This document shows, piece after piece, positions 51,560 to 61,159 of a stretch of DNA of 64,000 bases. The position numbers and the translations under genes were made by a program. The stretch lies in assembly GCF_900107745.1 (NCBI RefSeq), contig NZ_FNRO01000012.1:124001-188000 (forward strand). The letters run 5' to 3'. How positions within the stretch are numbered: position 1 is the stretch's first letter; each line of letters begins with the position of its first letter. The notes below the pieces were generated by a model that had not been told where the DNA came from, searched no databases, and saw only the letters and a list, made by a program, of their open reading frames with translations. This stretch comes from Variovorax sp. YR216 (GTDB taxonomy: Bacteria > Pseudomonadota > Gammaproteobacteria > Burkholderiales > Burkholderiaceae_C).

Positions 51560-53640
51560 GGCGCGCCTCCTTCAGGAACGACGGACGCGGGCCGGACAGG
51601 CAACGCGTCGGGGTAGAGATTGCGGCGAAGCCCGACCAGCGCGCAGATCGCCGAACGGCCATCGGGCGAGGCGTGGCCCTCTGCGCCCAGTGCAGCCTGC
51701 AATGCGTCGTCGATGCGCTTGAGCAACGACGGCGGATTGGCCGTGACCTGCGAGGCCATGCGCTCACGGAACAGGCGCTCCAGGTCGCGCATCAGGCCAT
51801 GGCCCAGATGCAGGGGCAGATGTCCGCGAACGCGCTGCATCGAGACGACGTCCGCCCCCAGGCGGAGGTCGCGCAGCGCATCGGCCGAAACGCCATCGAC
51901 CGCGCCGCCTGCTGCTGCCACGCGGGGCGCGAGAAGACTGAGGCGATCGAGCATGCGCACCGCGTAGGCATCGGCCTTCACCTGTCTGCGCGGCGCCGCC
52001 GCCAGGTCCGCCAGTTCGCGCCAGGTCGCCCGCTGAATGCGCCGGGCACTCCAGTCCACGCCCACCGAACGAATGAGCCGTGTCGTGCGCCCGGCGACGA
52101 GAATGCCGAGGACCTGCGCGATCATCGAATTGGTGAAACTCACCAGATCGGCATTCGCCGTGTCGTGCAAGGCCAGGGCGCTGGCCACGCCGAACAGGAT
52201 CGGCATCGCAGCCATCATCGTCGTCGGCCGTGCCACGAAGCATCCGAGGAGCAGGAACACCGGGGCGCACACCACGACCAGCATGCCGAAGTCGTGCACG
52301 GCGGGAAGCAGCAGGAGCACGTAGAGCGCCGACAGCGGCACCGACCACAGCGTGTACTTCAGGAACCCATGAATCGCCGGCACCGGGTCATCCATGGTCG
52401 CGAAGAAGCTGCAGAAGACCGCCGCCATCATCACTGCAGCGGATCCGCTGGGCCAGCCGGTCAGTATCCAGAAGGCGGCGCAGATGCAGATCGCCACGAC
52501 GGCTGCGAGACTGGACAACAACGCCATGCCGACATCGCGATGCAGCGCGCCATCGCCGACGGTCCGCAGGCGGCGCGAGGGCGGTGGTGCAACGCCTCTC
52601 AGTCCGTCATCAACTTCCCGCCGCAAGGCGACGCAGGCGCGCCAGCCCTCGACCAGTTCGTCCAATCGCTCCGCGAGCGAGAGCCGCAGCGCGCGCGACC
52701 AGGTCGATCGCTGCGTTTCGGTCTCCGCGCCAAAGGCCTGGATGGCCTGGCGCAGAGTCGATGCGTCGTTGTCGCCATCCCGATCGATTGCCTGGAGCCA
52801 TTGCGCAACCTTCGCCATCACGGCGGTCACGTCCGGCGCCAGTTCGCCTTCGGCTTGTCGCAGCGCTTGCAGGCGATCCTCGACGGCCGAGAGCGCGGGC
52901 GTCAGTGATGCGACGCGGTCCTGCACCGCGCGAACGGCGCCGGCTGTCCAGCGCAGATGCGTGGTGTCGAAGGGAATGTGGGTGGACAGCAGCCTGAGCT
53001 GCGTGATGTCGGCCGCCACCCGCCCGCGGTCGGCCGCCAGCGCGCCGCCCCTCGATTCGCGCCGCGGAGACTGCACGAGATCGAGCAGCCACTGGCGGGC
53101 ATCGCGAAGGCTGCGGTCCAGCAGGCCGAGCACGGTGGGACCCAGCCCGGTCGGCAGCACGATGCTGTGGACCACGGTGGCGGCCAGGATTCCCAGGCCG
53201 ATTTCCTCGACGCGGGCGATCGCGGTGTCGAACATGGTCTGCGGTGCATCCACCGCCGGAAAGCCGATCAGCGCCGCCGTGTAGCCAGCCAGCATGAAGA
53301 CGTAGGACCGCGGCGTCCGGTCCTGCAGCGAGAAGTAGAGGCACACGCCCAGCCAGAGGGCCAGTGCGAGCGTCAGCAACTCGGGCGTGTTCGAAAGCGC
53401 GGGCACCAGCAGCAGCGCGGCGGCGGAGCCCAGCAGGGTTCCGAGCAGGCGAAACAAGGCCTTCGAGCGCACGGCTCCCGCCAGCGGATTGGCGACGACG
53501 TAGGTTGTCATCAGCGCCCAGAAGGGTCGCGGCTGGCCCATGCGACTGGCGATGTACATCGCCAGCATCGCTGCGACGAAACACTTGACGGAGAAGACCA
53601 GTTCGCCGCGGTTGAAGCGAAACAGACCGATGGCGTTCAC
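51556..53640 (-). CDS. FUSC-family (AaeB-type) aromatic-acid efflux protein
   Basis: 694 residues: an N-terminal FUSC membrane domain (MYIASRMGQPRPFWALMTTYVV, then four more helices), a cytoplasmic middle part rich in helices (about 190-350), and a second membrane block (about 355-470). Family members pump out hydroxylated aromatic acids such as p-hydroxybenzoate. It fits with the many aromatic pathways in this window. The start overlaps the MarR stop by 4 bp, and the operon runs MarR-FUSC-DUF1656-HlyD-OMF. Confidence 0.9.
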   Translation of the reverse strand: MNAIGLFRFNRGELVFSVKCFVAAMLAMYIASRMGQPRPFWALMTTYVVANPLAGAVRSKALFRLLGTLLGSAAALLLVPALSNTPELLTLALALWLGVCLYFSLQDRTPRSYVFMLAGYTAALIGFPAVDAPQTMFDTAIARVEEIGLGILAATVVHSIVLPTGLGPTVLGLLDRSLRDARQWLLDLVQSPRRESRGGALAADRGRVAADITQLRLLSTHIPFDTTHLRWTAGAVRAVQDRVASLTPALSAVEDRLQALRQAEGELAPDVTAVMAKVAQWLQAIDRDGDNDASTLRQAIQAFGAETETQRSTWSRALRLSLAERLDELVEGWRACVALRREVDDGLRGVAPPPSRRLRTVGDGALHRDVGMALLSSLAAVVAICICAAFWILTGWPSGSAAVMMAAVFCSFFATMDDPVPAIHGFLKYTLWSVPLSALYVLLLLPAVHDFGMLVVVCAPVFLLLGCFVARPTTMMAAMPILFGVASALALHDTANADLVSFTNSMIAQVLGILVAGRTTRLIRSVGVDWSARRIQRATWRELADLAAAPRRQVKADAYAVRMLDRLSLLAPRVAAAGGAVDGVSADALRDLRLGADVVSMQRVRGHLPLHLGHGLMRDLERLFRERMASQVTANPPSLLKRIDDALQAALGAEGHASPDGRSAICALVGLRRNLYPDALPVRPASVVPEGGAP

Positions 53641-54152
53641 GAGTCCCTCGCCTCACCGCCCTGCCTGGGCCTGGCTTGCGGCAGTTCGGGCGACGGACAG
53701 CCCAGCCGTTCTCGCAGGACATCGAAGACGCGCAGGCAAGCGAACAGATCCTCGTCCGGGATGCCCTGATACAACGACTTGCGCATCTCGACGAGTGCCG
53801 ATTCGATGTGCTCGCACGCCTGCGCACCCGATGGCGTGAGGTGAAGCGTCTTGGCGCGACGATCGTCCGGATCTTCGCGGCGCTCCACGAAACCGCCCTG
53901 CACCAACTGGTCGATCGAACGAACGAGCGAAGGACCTTCGATCCCCAGCTGCTCGGCCAGGACGCCCGGGCGAAGGCCGTCGCCAAGCCGTCCGATGGTC
54001 ACCAGGGGCCACGCCAGCGCCTGCGACAGGCCCACGTGCGCGACCGCCCGGTTGGCCGCTGCGCGATAGGCTCGCTCCAGCGGTCCGAGCGACGTACCCA
54101 AGGTGACAAGGGCCGCCTCGCGGCGACGGGATGCGCCTCGTGAAGTAGACAT
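53637..54152 (-). CDS. MarR-family regulator of the efflux operon
   Basis: 171 residues with the MarR winged helix (LRPGVLAEQLGIEGPSLVRS, then GGFVERREDPDDRRAKTLHL). It is the first gene of the efflux operon and overlaps the FUSC gene. A 20-bp palindrome just upstream (54172-54191) is its likely binding site, suggesting autorepression lifted by an aromatic acid. Confidence 0.9.
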   Translation of the reverse strand: MSTSRGASRRREAALVTLGTSLGPLERAYRAAANRAVAHVGLSQALAWPLVTIGRLGDGLRPGVLAEQLGIEGPSLVRSIDQLVQGGFVERREDPDDRRAKTLHLTPSGAQACEHIESALVEMRKSLYQGIPDEDLFACLRVFDVLRERLGCPSPELPQARPRQGGEARDS

Positions 54153-54171
54153 CGCTGGATTCCTTGGTCAA

Positions 54172-54191
54172 TTACATAGCAAGCTAACTAA
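54172..54191. promoter_or_regulatory. MarR operator candidate TTACATAGCAAGCTAACTAA
   Basis: The pattern TTAnnTAGCnnGCTAnnTAA is symmetric in all 14 of its fixed positions. It lies 20 bp upstream of the MarR start codon, in an AT-rich island of otherwise GC-rich DNA. Confidence 0.6.
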
Positions 54192-54281
54192 TATTGTAGC
54201 TCGGATGCGTTCTGGACGCTTGCATCGGCGATCCGGCAGAGACGCCAAACCGGGACGCGCGTCCGCTGCCGCACCGCCAGG

Positions 54282-56357
54282 TCAACGTGAAGCGTTCGGC
54301 GCCGGCTTCGGGCCCTGGCGCTTGCGCGAGGTGTTGGCCTGCCTGGCTTCGCCCCGGGTTTGCTGCTGCACCTTTGCGCAATCGGTCTCCTGGCCCGGGC
54401 CGGTCTCGATCAGCGGAATGAGAGGCGCCAGCGGCCCGACCATGGACAGTGCCGCCACCGCAGCGCCGCGGGCGACGAGCGGTCCTCTCTTGAGTTGGTA
54501 GTCGGCGCGGGAGAAGCTGCCGTACACGCGCACCGGCGTTCGCAGCGAGAGCAGGCCGACGTGCTTCGGCTTGGGTGCCACGGTGAGGTCGAAACGCTCG
54601 TCGCCAAAGTCGAACCAGCCGTCGCCCAGCACCTGCGTCTGCTCTGTGTCGATCACGAACAGGCTCGACTGGCCGCGCCCGTTCCTCACGTCGAACACCG
54701 CGGCGCCGCAGTTGATGCCGATGTCCTTGTCGCCGCCGACCAGCAGCGTGATCACCTTGCCCATGTTCAGGCCGCTGGCCGCGTCGAGCAGATTGGAGAC
54801 GCGGCCGTTGACCACCGTCGTGGCGACACGTCCATTGGACTTGGCGGCCGCATCGGCAATGGAGTTGCCCTCCCCCGAAAGGCGCAGCGTGGCGCCGACC
54901 CGGCCGGCGCCCTTGGCGATCGCGCCGTCCTTCGGCACGAACTGATCCAGCCGGATGCCCTGCAGATCGATCTCGACATCCGACTTGATGATGGGCTGGC
55001 GCGCGTCCAGCGTGGCCCGGCCCGCGAGAGTGCCGCCGGCGAATCCGAAATCGACCGGCGCGAGCTTCATCACCGCGTCGTTCAGGTGCAGCGAGGCTTT
55101 CAGGCTCTCCAGCGGCAGGCCCTTGGGCACCTCCAGGCGGGTGGCGTGCAGGTTCACCTCGGCATCGATCTTCTGCAGGCGGCTGACCTCGAAGGAGCCG
55201 GAGGGCAGCAGGTGGTCGGGGTCGACCGTCTTCTGCGTGGACCTGGCGGTGGGGCGGTCGCGCGTCTGCGCCTGCGTGAGCTTGGGTTTGCCGCCGGTCT
55301 CCCGGGTCTCGATGCCGATCAGCGGGCCCAGGTCGGCCAGGTCGAGCTTGTTGCTGTGCAGGTCGGCCTGCAGCAGCGGACGCGGCTGCAGGTCGATATA
55401 GGCCCCCTTGCCGTAGACATCGGTGGAGCCGATGCGCCCGCGCAGGTCGTCCATGGTGTAGCGGTTGCCCTCGAGGATCAGGTGCCCCTCGAGGCGGTAG
55501 GGCGGCGATGCCGGCAGCGGCAGGAGCAGGAAGGGGTAGAGGTTGGCCAGCGTCCGGCCCTCGATGCGCAGCTGCGTGTCGATCCCGCTGATGCTGGCGG
55601 CATCGGCGATGGTGCCCTCCACCCACAGCCTGGTGGTGCCCGCGCGCAGCTCGCCCTGGACCGGGAAGGGCACGCCCGATTCCTGAAAGCTCAACACCTC
55701 GCCGGTCAGCGCCGTGCCCTCGAACCGGGCGCCGTGGTAGTTGCCGGTGAACTCGTACTGGGTCGAGTACCGGTCGTTGGCCGGCGCGGCGTCGGCGTTC
55801 TTCACCTTCTCCTGCCTGGCGGGATCGAAGGTGCCGGCTTCCACGTTCAGGTCGAAGGGCTCGCCGTGGTCGATGTAGCGCAGCCGCCCGTGGTCCACCG
55901 ACAGCGTGCTGATGCGCAGCCTGCTCGGCGCGGTGTCCGAGGGGTCCGAGAGGATCCAGTTCTTGCGGTTGTCAGGCAGGCGCTCGAAGAGCAGTTCGGG
56001 GCGCGTGAGCGCCACCCGCGGCACCAGGATCTTCTCCGGCAGGTCGCGCAGCGACACGGAGAACTCCAACTGCTCGATCTTCGCCATCGGCTGGTCTTCC
56101 CTGGACCAGTCGGCGTTGCCGAACCGCACGCCGCGCATGCGGATCGTGGGCGTGAGACCCAGCCGCACATGCAGGTCGTCCATCCGGAATTCGCGATGGG
56201 TCTTCCTGGAGATGTAGCGCTCGACCGGTGGACGCACCCAGTTCCAGTCGAACAGCAGCACCGCCAGCACGAGCAGCACCATCAGGCCCGCGAAAGCGGA
56301 GCGAATCGGATGGCGTCGCAGCAGCGTGGCAGCGGGCAGCGGGATGGGCCTGTCCAT
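54282..56357 (-). CDS. AsmA-family envelope protein
   Basis: 691 residues: an N-terminal membrane helix (SAFAGLMVLLVLAVLLFDW, about 19-37) and a long periplasmic AsmA domain with IRMRGVRFGNADWSREDQP and beta-rich repeats. The C-terminal AsmA core VVNGRVSNLLDAASGLNMGK is followed by GWFDFGDERFDLTVAPKPK, and the tail is basic and disordered. AsmA relatives (YhjG, TamB group) help to move phospholipids to the outer membrane. It stands alone between the MarR and cupredoxin operons. Confidence 0.88.
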   Translation of the reverse strand: MDRPIPLPAATLLRRHPIRSAFAGLMVLLVLAVLLFDWNWVRPPVERYISRKTHREFRMDDLHVRLGLTPTIRMRGVRFGNADWSREDQPMAKIEQLEFSVSLRDLPEKILVPRVALTRPELLFERLPDNRKNWILSDPSDTAPSRLRISTLSVDHGRLRYIDHGEPFDLNVEAGTFDPARQEKVKNADAAPANDRYSTQYEFTGNYHGARFEGTALTGEVLSFQESGVPFPVQGELRAGTTRLWVEGTIADAASISGIDTQLRIEGRTLANLYPFLLLPLPASPPYRLEGHLILEGNRYTMDDLRGRIGSTDVYGKGAYIDLQPRPLLQADLHSNKLDLADLGPLIGIETRETGGKPKLTQAQTRDRPTARSTQKTVDPDHLLPSGSFEVSRLQKIDAEVNLHATRLEVPKGLPLESLKASLHLNDAVMKLAPVDFGFAGGTLAGRATLDARQPIIKSDVEIDLQGIRLDQFVPKDGAIAKGAGRVGATLRLSGEGNSIADAAAKSNGRVATTVVNGRVSNLLDAASGLNMGKVITLLVGGDKDIGINCGAAVFDVRNGRGQSSLFVIDTEQTQVLGDGWFDFGDERFDLTVAPKPKHVGLLSLRTPVRVYGSFSRADYQLKRGPLVARGAAVAALSMVGPLAPLIPLIETGPGQETDCAKVQQQTRGEARQANTSRKRQGPKPAPNASR

Positions 56358-56485
56358 GGCAGAGTCGCGGTTCGGTGGAAACGGCGCAGTGCTCAGGATG
56401 CCGGTCCGGGGCGCGCCTGTCCATCCGGCGCGAAACCGGCGGCACGACTGCCACTGCCGCAGAGCGCCGCGCCGCCTCGCAGGGG

Positions 56486-56842
56486 CTACCGCTTGTGCAC
56501 ATGCACGACGCCGGTCATGAACGGATGCACGGTGCAGAAGTAGGCGTAGTCGCCCTCCTTCGAAAACGCGACCTCGTACTGATCGTCCGTATCGAGCGCC
56601 TTCGAGCCGATGACCTTTTCCTGCCCCTGCGAACTGGCCACGGTGTGCGGCACCTCGTCGTGATTGATCCAGCGCACTCTGGATCCAGGCGCGATCGTGA
56701 TTTCCTTGGGTCCGAAGGCGAACTTGCTGACGTCCACGGTCGTCACGGCATCGACGGCTGCGCTGGCCGACAGGCCTGCCGCGACGCAGGCGACCAGCGC
56801 GAGCCCCGCGCCCCAGAGTTTCAGGTGGCCTCGATGGAACAT
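56486..56842 (-). CDS. Periplasmic cupredoxin (type 1 copper protein)
   Basis: 118 residues with a signal peptide (GLALVACVAAGLSASAA, cleavage near residue 29). Type 1 copper ligands are visible: His66 (VPHTV), Cys103, His106 and Met109 (FCTVHPFMTGVV). It resembles amicyanin/pseudoazurin-like small cupredoxins that carry electrons in the periplasm. It follows the metallophosphoesterase gene by 13 bp, so the two are cotranscribed. Confidence 0.9.
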   Translation of the reverse strand: MFHRGHLKLWGAGLALVACVAAGLSASAAVDAVTTVDVSKFAFGPKEITIAPGSRVRWINHDEVPHTVASSQGQEKVIGSKALDTDDQYEVAFSKEGDYAYFCTVHPFMTGVVHVHKR

Positions 56843-56855
56843 GGCGCCGATCCCT

Positions 56856-57797
56856 TCAGCCTTCGAGAGGCCGGTCGACCATGGCCAGCTCGCTCTTGCC
56901 GCGGACCACGCTGATCTGCCGCGTGCCAAGCAGCTTGCCGAGTTCGCCGGCGGGAACCTTGACAGGGCCGGGCTCGCCGATTCCCTCCTGGCCCGGCGTG
57001 GGCAGGGGATAGGCCAGCGACATCGCCGTGTGCAGCGCGACGGTGCCCTCGACTTTCTGCAGCACCTGGTGGATGTGCCCATTGAGGACCGTGACCGATC
57101 CGTAGGGGCGCAGCATCGCGATCAGCTGGGCGGAATCGGCAGTGCCCCAGCCCCAGGGCTCCCAGACCGTCCAGAGCGGGATGTGCGCCAGCACCACGAC
57201 CGGCGTCGAGCGCGAGACACCGGCGAGATCTCTCTTGACCCAGGCCAGTTGCTCGTCGCCCAGCCCGGCCAGCATGCCGGCCTTGAAATTGAGCGTATTG
57301 GTCAGCCCGATGAAGTGGACGCCGCTCTGGTCGAAGCTGTACCAGGCGCGGCCCTTGCCGTCATGGTCGAAGAATTTCAGGTAGCCATTGACCCCATCGT
57401 CGATCGTGTCGTGCTCGCCCGGCACTGTGTGGACGCGGTCGACGCGGATCTCCGTGAGGATCTCCTTGGCGCTGCCGAATTCCTCGGGTTTGGACAGATG
57501 ACTGACATCGCCCGTATGGACGACGAATGCCGGCGCCTGGGGCAAGGCATTGATCTCCGCGATCGCGTGGCGCAGGCTGCCGACGACATCGGGGTTGGCT
57601 TCCTTGCGAAAGCCGATGTGGGTGTCGCTGATCTGGACGAAAGTCAACGCATCGCGCGAAGCGGCTGCCGGCGTGCCGGCACCGGTTGCGCCGAGGGCGC
57701 GCGGTATGCCGCCGCTCACGGTCCAGACGATGGCCGCGCCGCTCCATGCGGACAGGCACCTGAGCGCTTCGCGACGGCCGGGAATTTGCGTGTTCAT
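56856..57797 (-). CDS. Exported metallophosphoesterase
   Basis: 313 residues from MNTQIPGRREALRCLSAWSG (AAAGGAGCAAGCAG in front), with a Tat-like signal (GRREAL) running to GIPRALGA. Calcineurin-type metal motifs: QISDTHIG (Asp, His), VHTGDVSHLS, VPGEHDTID (the usual GNHD replaced by GEHD), LAHIPLW and NGHIHQVLQ. It should cleave a phosphoester in the periplasm. Paired with a cupredoxin, a role in envelope redox or phosphate turnover is possible but unproven. Confidence 0.87.
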   Translation of the reverse strand: MNTQIPGRREALRCLSAWSGAAIVWTVSGGIPRALGATGAGTPAAASRDALTFVQISDTHIGFRKEANPDVVGSLRHAIAEINALPQAPAFVVHTGDVSHLSKPEEFGSAKEILTEIRVDRVHTVPGEHDTIDDGVNGYLKFFDHDGKGRAWYSFDQSGVHFIGLTNTLNFKAGMLAGLGDEQLAWVKRDLAGVSRSTPVVVLAHIPLWTVWEPWGWGTADSAQLIAMLRPYGSVTVLNGHIHQVLQKVEGTVALHTAMSLAYPLPTPGQEGIGEPGPVKVPAGELGKLLGTRQISVVRGKSELAMVDRPLEG

Positions 57798-57908
57798 CTG
57801 CTTGCTCCTTTCAACGGTTTGAGGGCCGTTGCAAGTTGCAGTACGCAAGCAGTCTGGGATTTATTCCCGCTTTCCCATGCGCGATTGCGCGTTTGCGCGA
57901 TTGCGTGT

Positions 57909-59264
57909 CTATCGGCCGCGGCGCGCAGCCTTCAGGACATCGGCGATCAGGAATGCAAGTTCCAGGCTTTGCGAACCATTGAGCCTCGGGTCACAGGCAC
58001 TTTGGTAGCGACTCGCGAGTTCCTCGTCCGTGAGCTCCTGCGCACCGCCACGGCATTCGGTGACATCCTGGCCCGTCATCTCGAAATGCAGACCGCCGGG
58101 ATAGGTGCCCGCAGCCTGATGCGCGTCGAAGAAGCCTCGGACCTCCTGCAGGATGCGGTCGAAGTCTCGCGTCTTGTAGCCCGAGGACGAGGTGACCGTG
58201 TTCCCATGCATGGGATCGCAGCACCACACCGGATTGCGCCCGGCGCCCCGGACGGCACGCAGCAGCGGCGGCAAGGTGTCGCGGACCTTGTCCGCGCCCA
58301 TGCGGGAGATCAGCACCATCCGGCCGGGCTGGTTGTCCGGATCGAGCCGGTCCAGCAGGGCCAGAACATCCGATGCCTTCGCCGCCGGGCCGAGCTTGAC
58401 GCCGATGGCATTCCCGACGCCGCGCAGATACTCCACATGCGCACCCTCGAGGGCACGCGTGCGCTCTCCGAGCCACAGCATGTGAGCCGAAGCGCCGAAC
58501 CATCGGCCGTCCTGCTCGTCGAGACGGGTCAGGGCTTCCTCGTAGTGCAGGTGCAGCGCTTCATGCGAGGTGTAGAACTCGACCGCGTGCAACTGCGGCG
58601 CCCTGGCAGCATCGAAGCCGCAAGCCTCCATGAACGCGAGCGACTCGGCAATGCGATCGGCGAGCTCTTCAAATCGTTCTCCCTGGGGACTCTTCCGCAC
58701 GAAATCGGTCGTCCAGCGGTGGACCTGATGCAGATCGGCGAATCCGCCCTGGGCCAGGGCGCGCAGCAGGTTGAGGGTCGACGCGGAGTGCGAATAGGCC
58801 GTCAGCAACCGGGCTGGATCGGGTTGTCGCGCCCGCGCACTGAACTCGCTGCCGTTGACGATGTCGCCCCTGTACGAAGGCAAGCTGATGCCATCGATCG
58901 TTTCCGTGTCCGACGATCGCGGCTTGGCAAACTGCCCGGCGATGCGCCCGACCTTGATCACCGGCACCGAGGCGGCATAGGTCAGCACCACCGCCATCTG
59001 CAGGATGACCCGGAAGGTCGACTCCACCGGCGCCTGGCCAAACTCCTCGAAGCTCTCCGCGCAATCCCCGCCCTGCAGCAGAAAGGCTTCGCCGCGGGAG
59101 GCCGAGGCCAGGCGCGACGTCAACTGCGAAATCTCGCCCGGGAAGATGAGCGGCGGCATTTTCGCCAGCCGCGTCTCGACACCGGCGAGGACTTCAGCGT
59201 CGTCATATACCGGCAACTGCTGCGCTGCGCGCGATCTCCATGATGTCGGTTCCCACGGATTCAT
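57909..59264 (-). CDS. aroG: Class II 3-deoxy-7-phosphoheptulonate (DAHP) synthase
   Basis: 451 residues from MNPWEPTSWRSRAAQQLPVY. Class II (plant/AroA-II type) motifs: LLQGGDCAESFEEF near residues 63-76, IKVGRIAGQFAKPRS near 104-118, YRGDIVNGSEF, and later CDPMHGNTVTSSSGYKTRDF with the metal and substrate residues and HFEMTGQDVTECRGG. It condenses phosphoenolpyruvate and erythrose 4-phosphate, the first step of aromatic synthesis. Class II enzymes also occur in secondary-metabolite operons, but no such genes are beside it. Confidence 0.93.
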   Translation of the reverse strand: MNPWEPTSWRSRAAQQLPVYDDAEVLAGVETRLAKMPPLIFPGEISQLTSRLASASRGEAFLLQGGDCAESFEEFGQAPVESTFRVILQMAVVLTYAASVPVIKVGRIAGQFAKPRSSDTETIDGISLPSYRGDIVNGSEFSARARQPDPARLLTAYSHSASTLNLLRALAQGGFADLHQVHRWTTDFVRKSPQGERFEELADRIAESLAFMEACGFDAARAPQLHAVEFYTSHEALHLHYEEALTRLDEQDGRWFGASAHMLWLGERTRALEGAHVEYLRGVGNAIGVKLGPAAKASDVLALLDRLDPDNQPGRMVLISRMGADKVRDTLPPLLRAVRGAGRNPVWCCDPMHGNTVTSSSGYKTRDFDRILQEVRGFFDAHQAAGTYPGGLHFEMTGQDVTECRGGAQELTDEELASRYQSACDPRLNGSQSLELAFLIADVLKAARRGR

Positions 59265-59353
59265 GCGGTCGCTCCCCAAGGTGGGTCGAAATGCCCCACC
59301 ACAGTAAGAGTCCGACCGCAGGTCGTCAATCGATGCCCGCGGCACGATCGGCC

Positions 59354-61159
59354 TCAAGCGGTGTCAAGCAGCCCCCTAGGTACATGGACAGGCATCGACA
59401 AGAGGATCTGCGCCATCCCCTTGCCCAGTGCGTCGTTGCGCAGCGAAGCCATGCCGCCGCCGTCGAGGGCGGACTCGCAGACGAAGTTCATCGCGTCGAA
59501 GCCGGGAAGATCGTAGCGAACGACGTCGCCTTGCACCAGATGACCCAGCCACTGCTTCACCCGCCCGGGCGTCACCTCGGCGCGCAGCACGGGCAGGTAT
59601 TCCGCACGGCGCGCGATCAGGCCGACGTTGGAGATGTCGCCCTTGTCGCCGCTGCGGCCGTAGGCAAGGCGCACCAGCGGCACCTCGATGGTCTCGGTGG
59701 CTGCTCCGGTCGGGCGGGCATCCGCCGGCAAGGCTTGCGGTGGGCGGCCTGGCGCAGGATCGGGCGCGGCACCGGCGGGAATCTCGACATCGAAGCGATC
59801 GCCGTCGATGCGCACCACCGGCTGCACCCGGGCCTTGTCGACCAGGAAGGCGCACTGTCGTATCGACGGCCCCGGCTTCGGCCGGCCGCCCACGCCGGTG
59901 GTCCCCGGTGACCAGCTGGTACCGGGCGCTGCCATCTCGCGGGCGAAGAGTTCGAGCGCCGGTTTCTCGCGGTGCATCACCGCCACCCAGAGCACGACCT
60001 CTCTCGCCGCGCCTGCCGCCGCATGCGGTCCGTAGGCGCTCTCGGCCCCCAGCACCTCGATGTGCGTGCGCGTGTAGTCGCCCCAGCCGTTCTCGGCGAA
60101 GAGCCGGCGCGTGCGCTCGATCAGCGCCTCGCCGGTGCGCCGCGCCTTGGCTGCCGCGTCGATGCCGATGATCGTCAGCTGCGCGTTGCAGCGCCAGCCG
60201 TCGACAAAGGTGGCGCACACCTTGTAGCCGTTGCCGGGCGCGCGGCCGCGCGCCCCGCTCACGCGCACCTGGTCGGGCGCGGATTGTTCGAGTCGCACCT
60301 GCGTGAAATCGCATGTGACGTCGGGCAGCAGATAGGCGCCCGGGTCGCCGATCTCGTACAGGATCTGCTCGCCCACCGTGGCCGTGCTCACCAGGCCGCC
60401 CGTGCCCGGCGGCTTGCTCACCACGAAGCTGCCGTCGGCACTGCACTCGACGATGGGATAGCCGATGTTGGCCCAGTCGGGCACCTGGTCCCAGTCGGTG
60501 TGCAGCCCGCCGGTGGCCTGACAGCCGCACTCGATCACATGGCCGGCCAGGCTGGCCTGCGCCAGGCGATCGTATTCGTCCGCCCGCCAGCCGAACTCAT
60601 GCATCAGCACGCCCAGCGTGACCGCGCTGTCCACGCAGCGGCCGGTCACGACGATCTGCGCGCCCCGGTCGAGCGCGGCCTTGATCGGCAGCGCACCCAG
60701 GTAGGCGTTGGCGCTCAGCACCTTGTCCGGCAGCGGGTGACCCTTCTGCATGTCGCGCACGCCCTCGGCGCGCAGCGAGGGCAGCAGCGGCATCACGTCG
60801 TCGCCCTCGACCACTGCGATCCTGATCGACAGCCCCTGTTCGGCGGCCAGCGCCGCAATCGCCTCCGCACAGCCCTGCGGGTTCATCCCGCCGGCGTTGC
60901 TCACCACCCGGATGCCGCGATCGGCGATGTCGCGCAGCAGGCTCTTCATCGTCACCGTGACGAAGTCCGTGGCATAGCCCAGCTCGGGCTGGCGAAGCCG
61001 GGCTGCCGCCAGGATGGACATGGTGAGTTCGGCGAGGTAGTCGAACACGAGGTAGTCCACGTTGCCCTGGCGCACCAGTTGCGGCGCGCCCACGCTGCTG
61101 TCGCCCCAGAAACCGGAGGCGCCGCCAATGCGTATGGTCTTGTCCAAGATCTTGCTCAT
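59354..61159 (-). CDS. AtuA-family (DUF1446) acyclic terpene utilisation-like protein
   Basis: 601 residues from MSKILDKTIRIGGASGFWGD. The DUF1446 core is seen with YLVFDYLAELTMSILAAARL, NAGGMNPQGCAEAI and VVTGRCVDSAVTLG. A C-terminal domain follows (LRNDALGKGMAQILLSMP) and makes the protein longer than the core family. Members are linked to terpenoid or isoprenoid acid use, reaction unknown. Operon: CaiB, TctC, this gene, each overlapping by 4 bp, so they are translationally coupled. Confidence 0.87.
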   Translation of the reverse strand: MSKILDKTIRIGGASGFWGDSSVGAPQLVRQGNVDYLVFDYLAELTMSILAAARLRQPELGYATDFVTVTMKSLLRDIADRGIRVVSNAGGMNPQGCAEAIAALAAEQGLSIRIAVVEGDDVMPLLPSLRAEGVRDMQKGHPLPDKVLSANAYLGALPIKAALDRGAQIVVTGRCVDSAVTLGVLMHEFGWRADEYDRLAQASLAGHVIECGCQATGGLHTDWDQVPDWANIGYPIVECSADGSFVVSKPPGTGGLVSTATVGEQILYEIGDPGAYLLPDVTCDFTQVRLEQSAPDQVRVSGARGRAPGNGYKVCATFVDGWRCNAQLTIIGIDAAAKARRTGEALIERTRRLFAENGWGDYTRTHIEVLGAESAYGPHAAAGAAREVVLWVAVMHREKPALELFAREMAAPGTSWSPGTTGVGGRPKPGPSIRQCAFLVDKARVQPVVRIDGDRFDVEIPAGAAPDPAPGRPPQALPADARPTGAATETIEVPLVRLAYGRSGDKGDISNVGLIARRAEYLPVLRAEVTPGRVKQWLGHLVQGDVVRYDLPGFDAMNFVCESALDGGGMASLRNDALGKGMAQILLSMPVHVPRGLLDTA

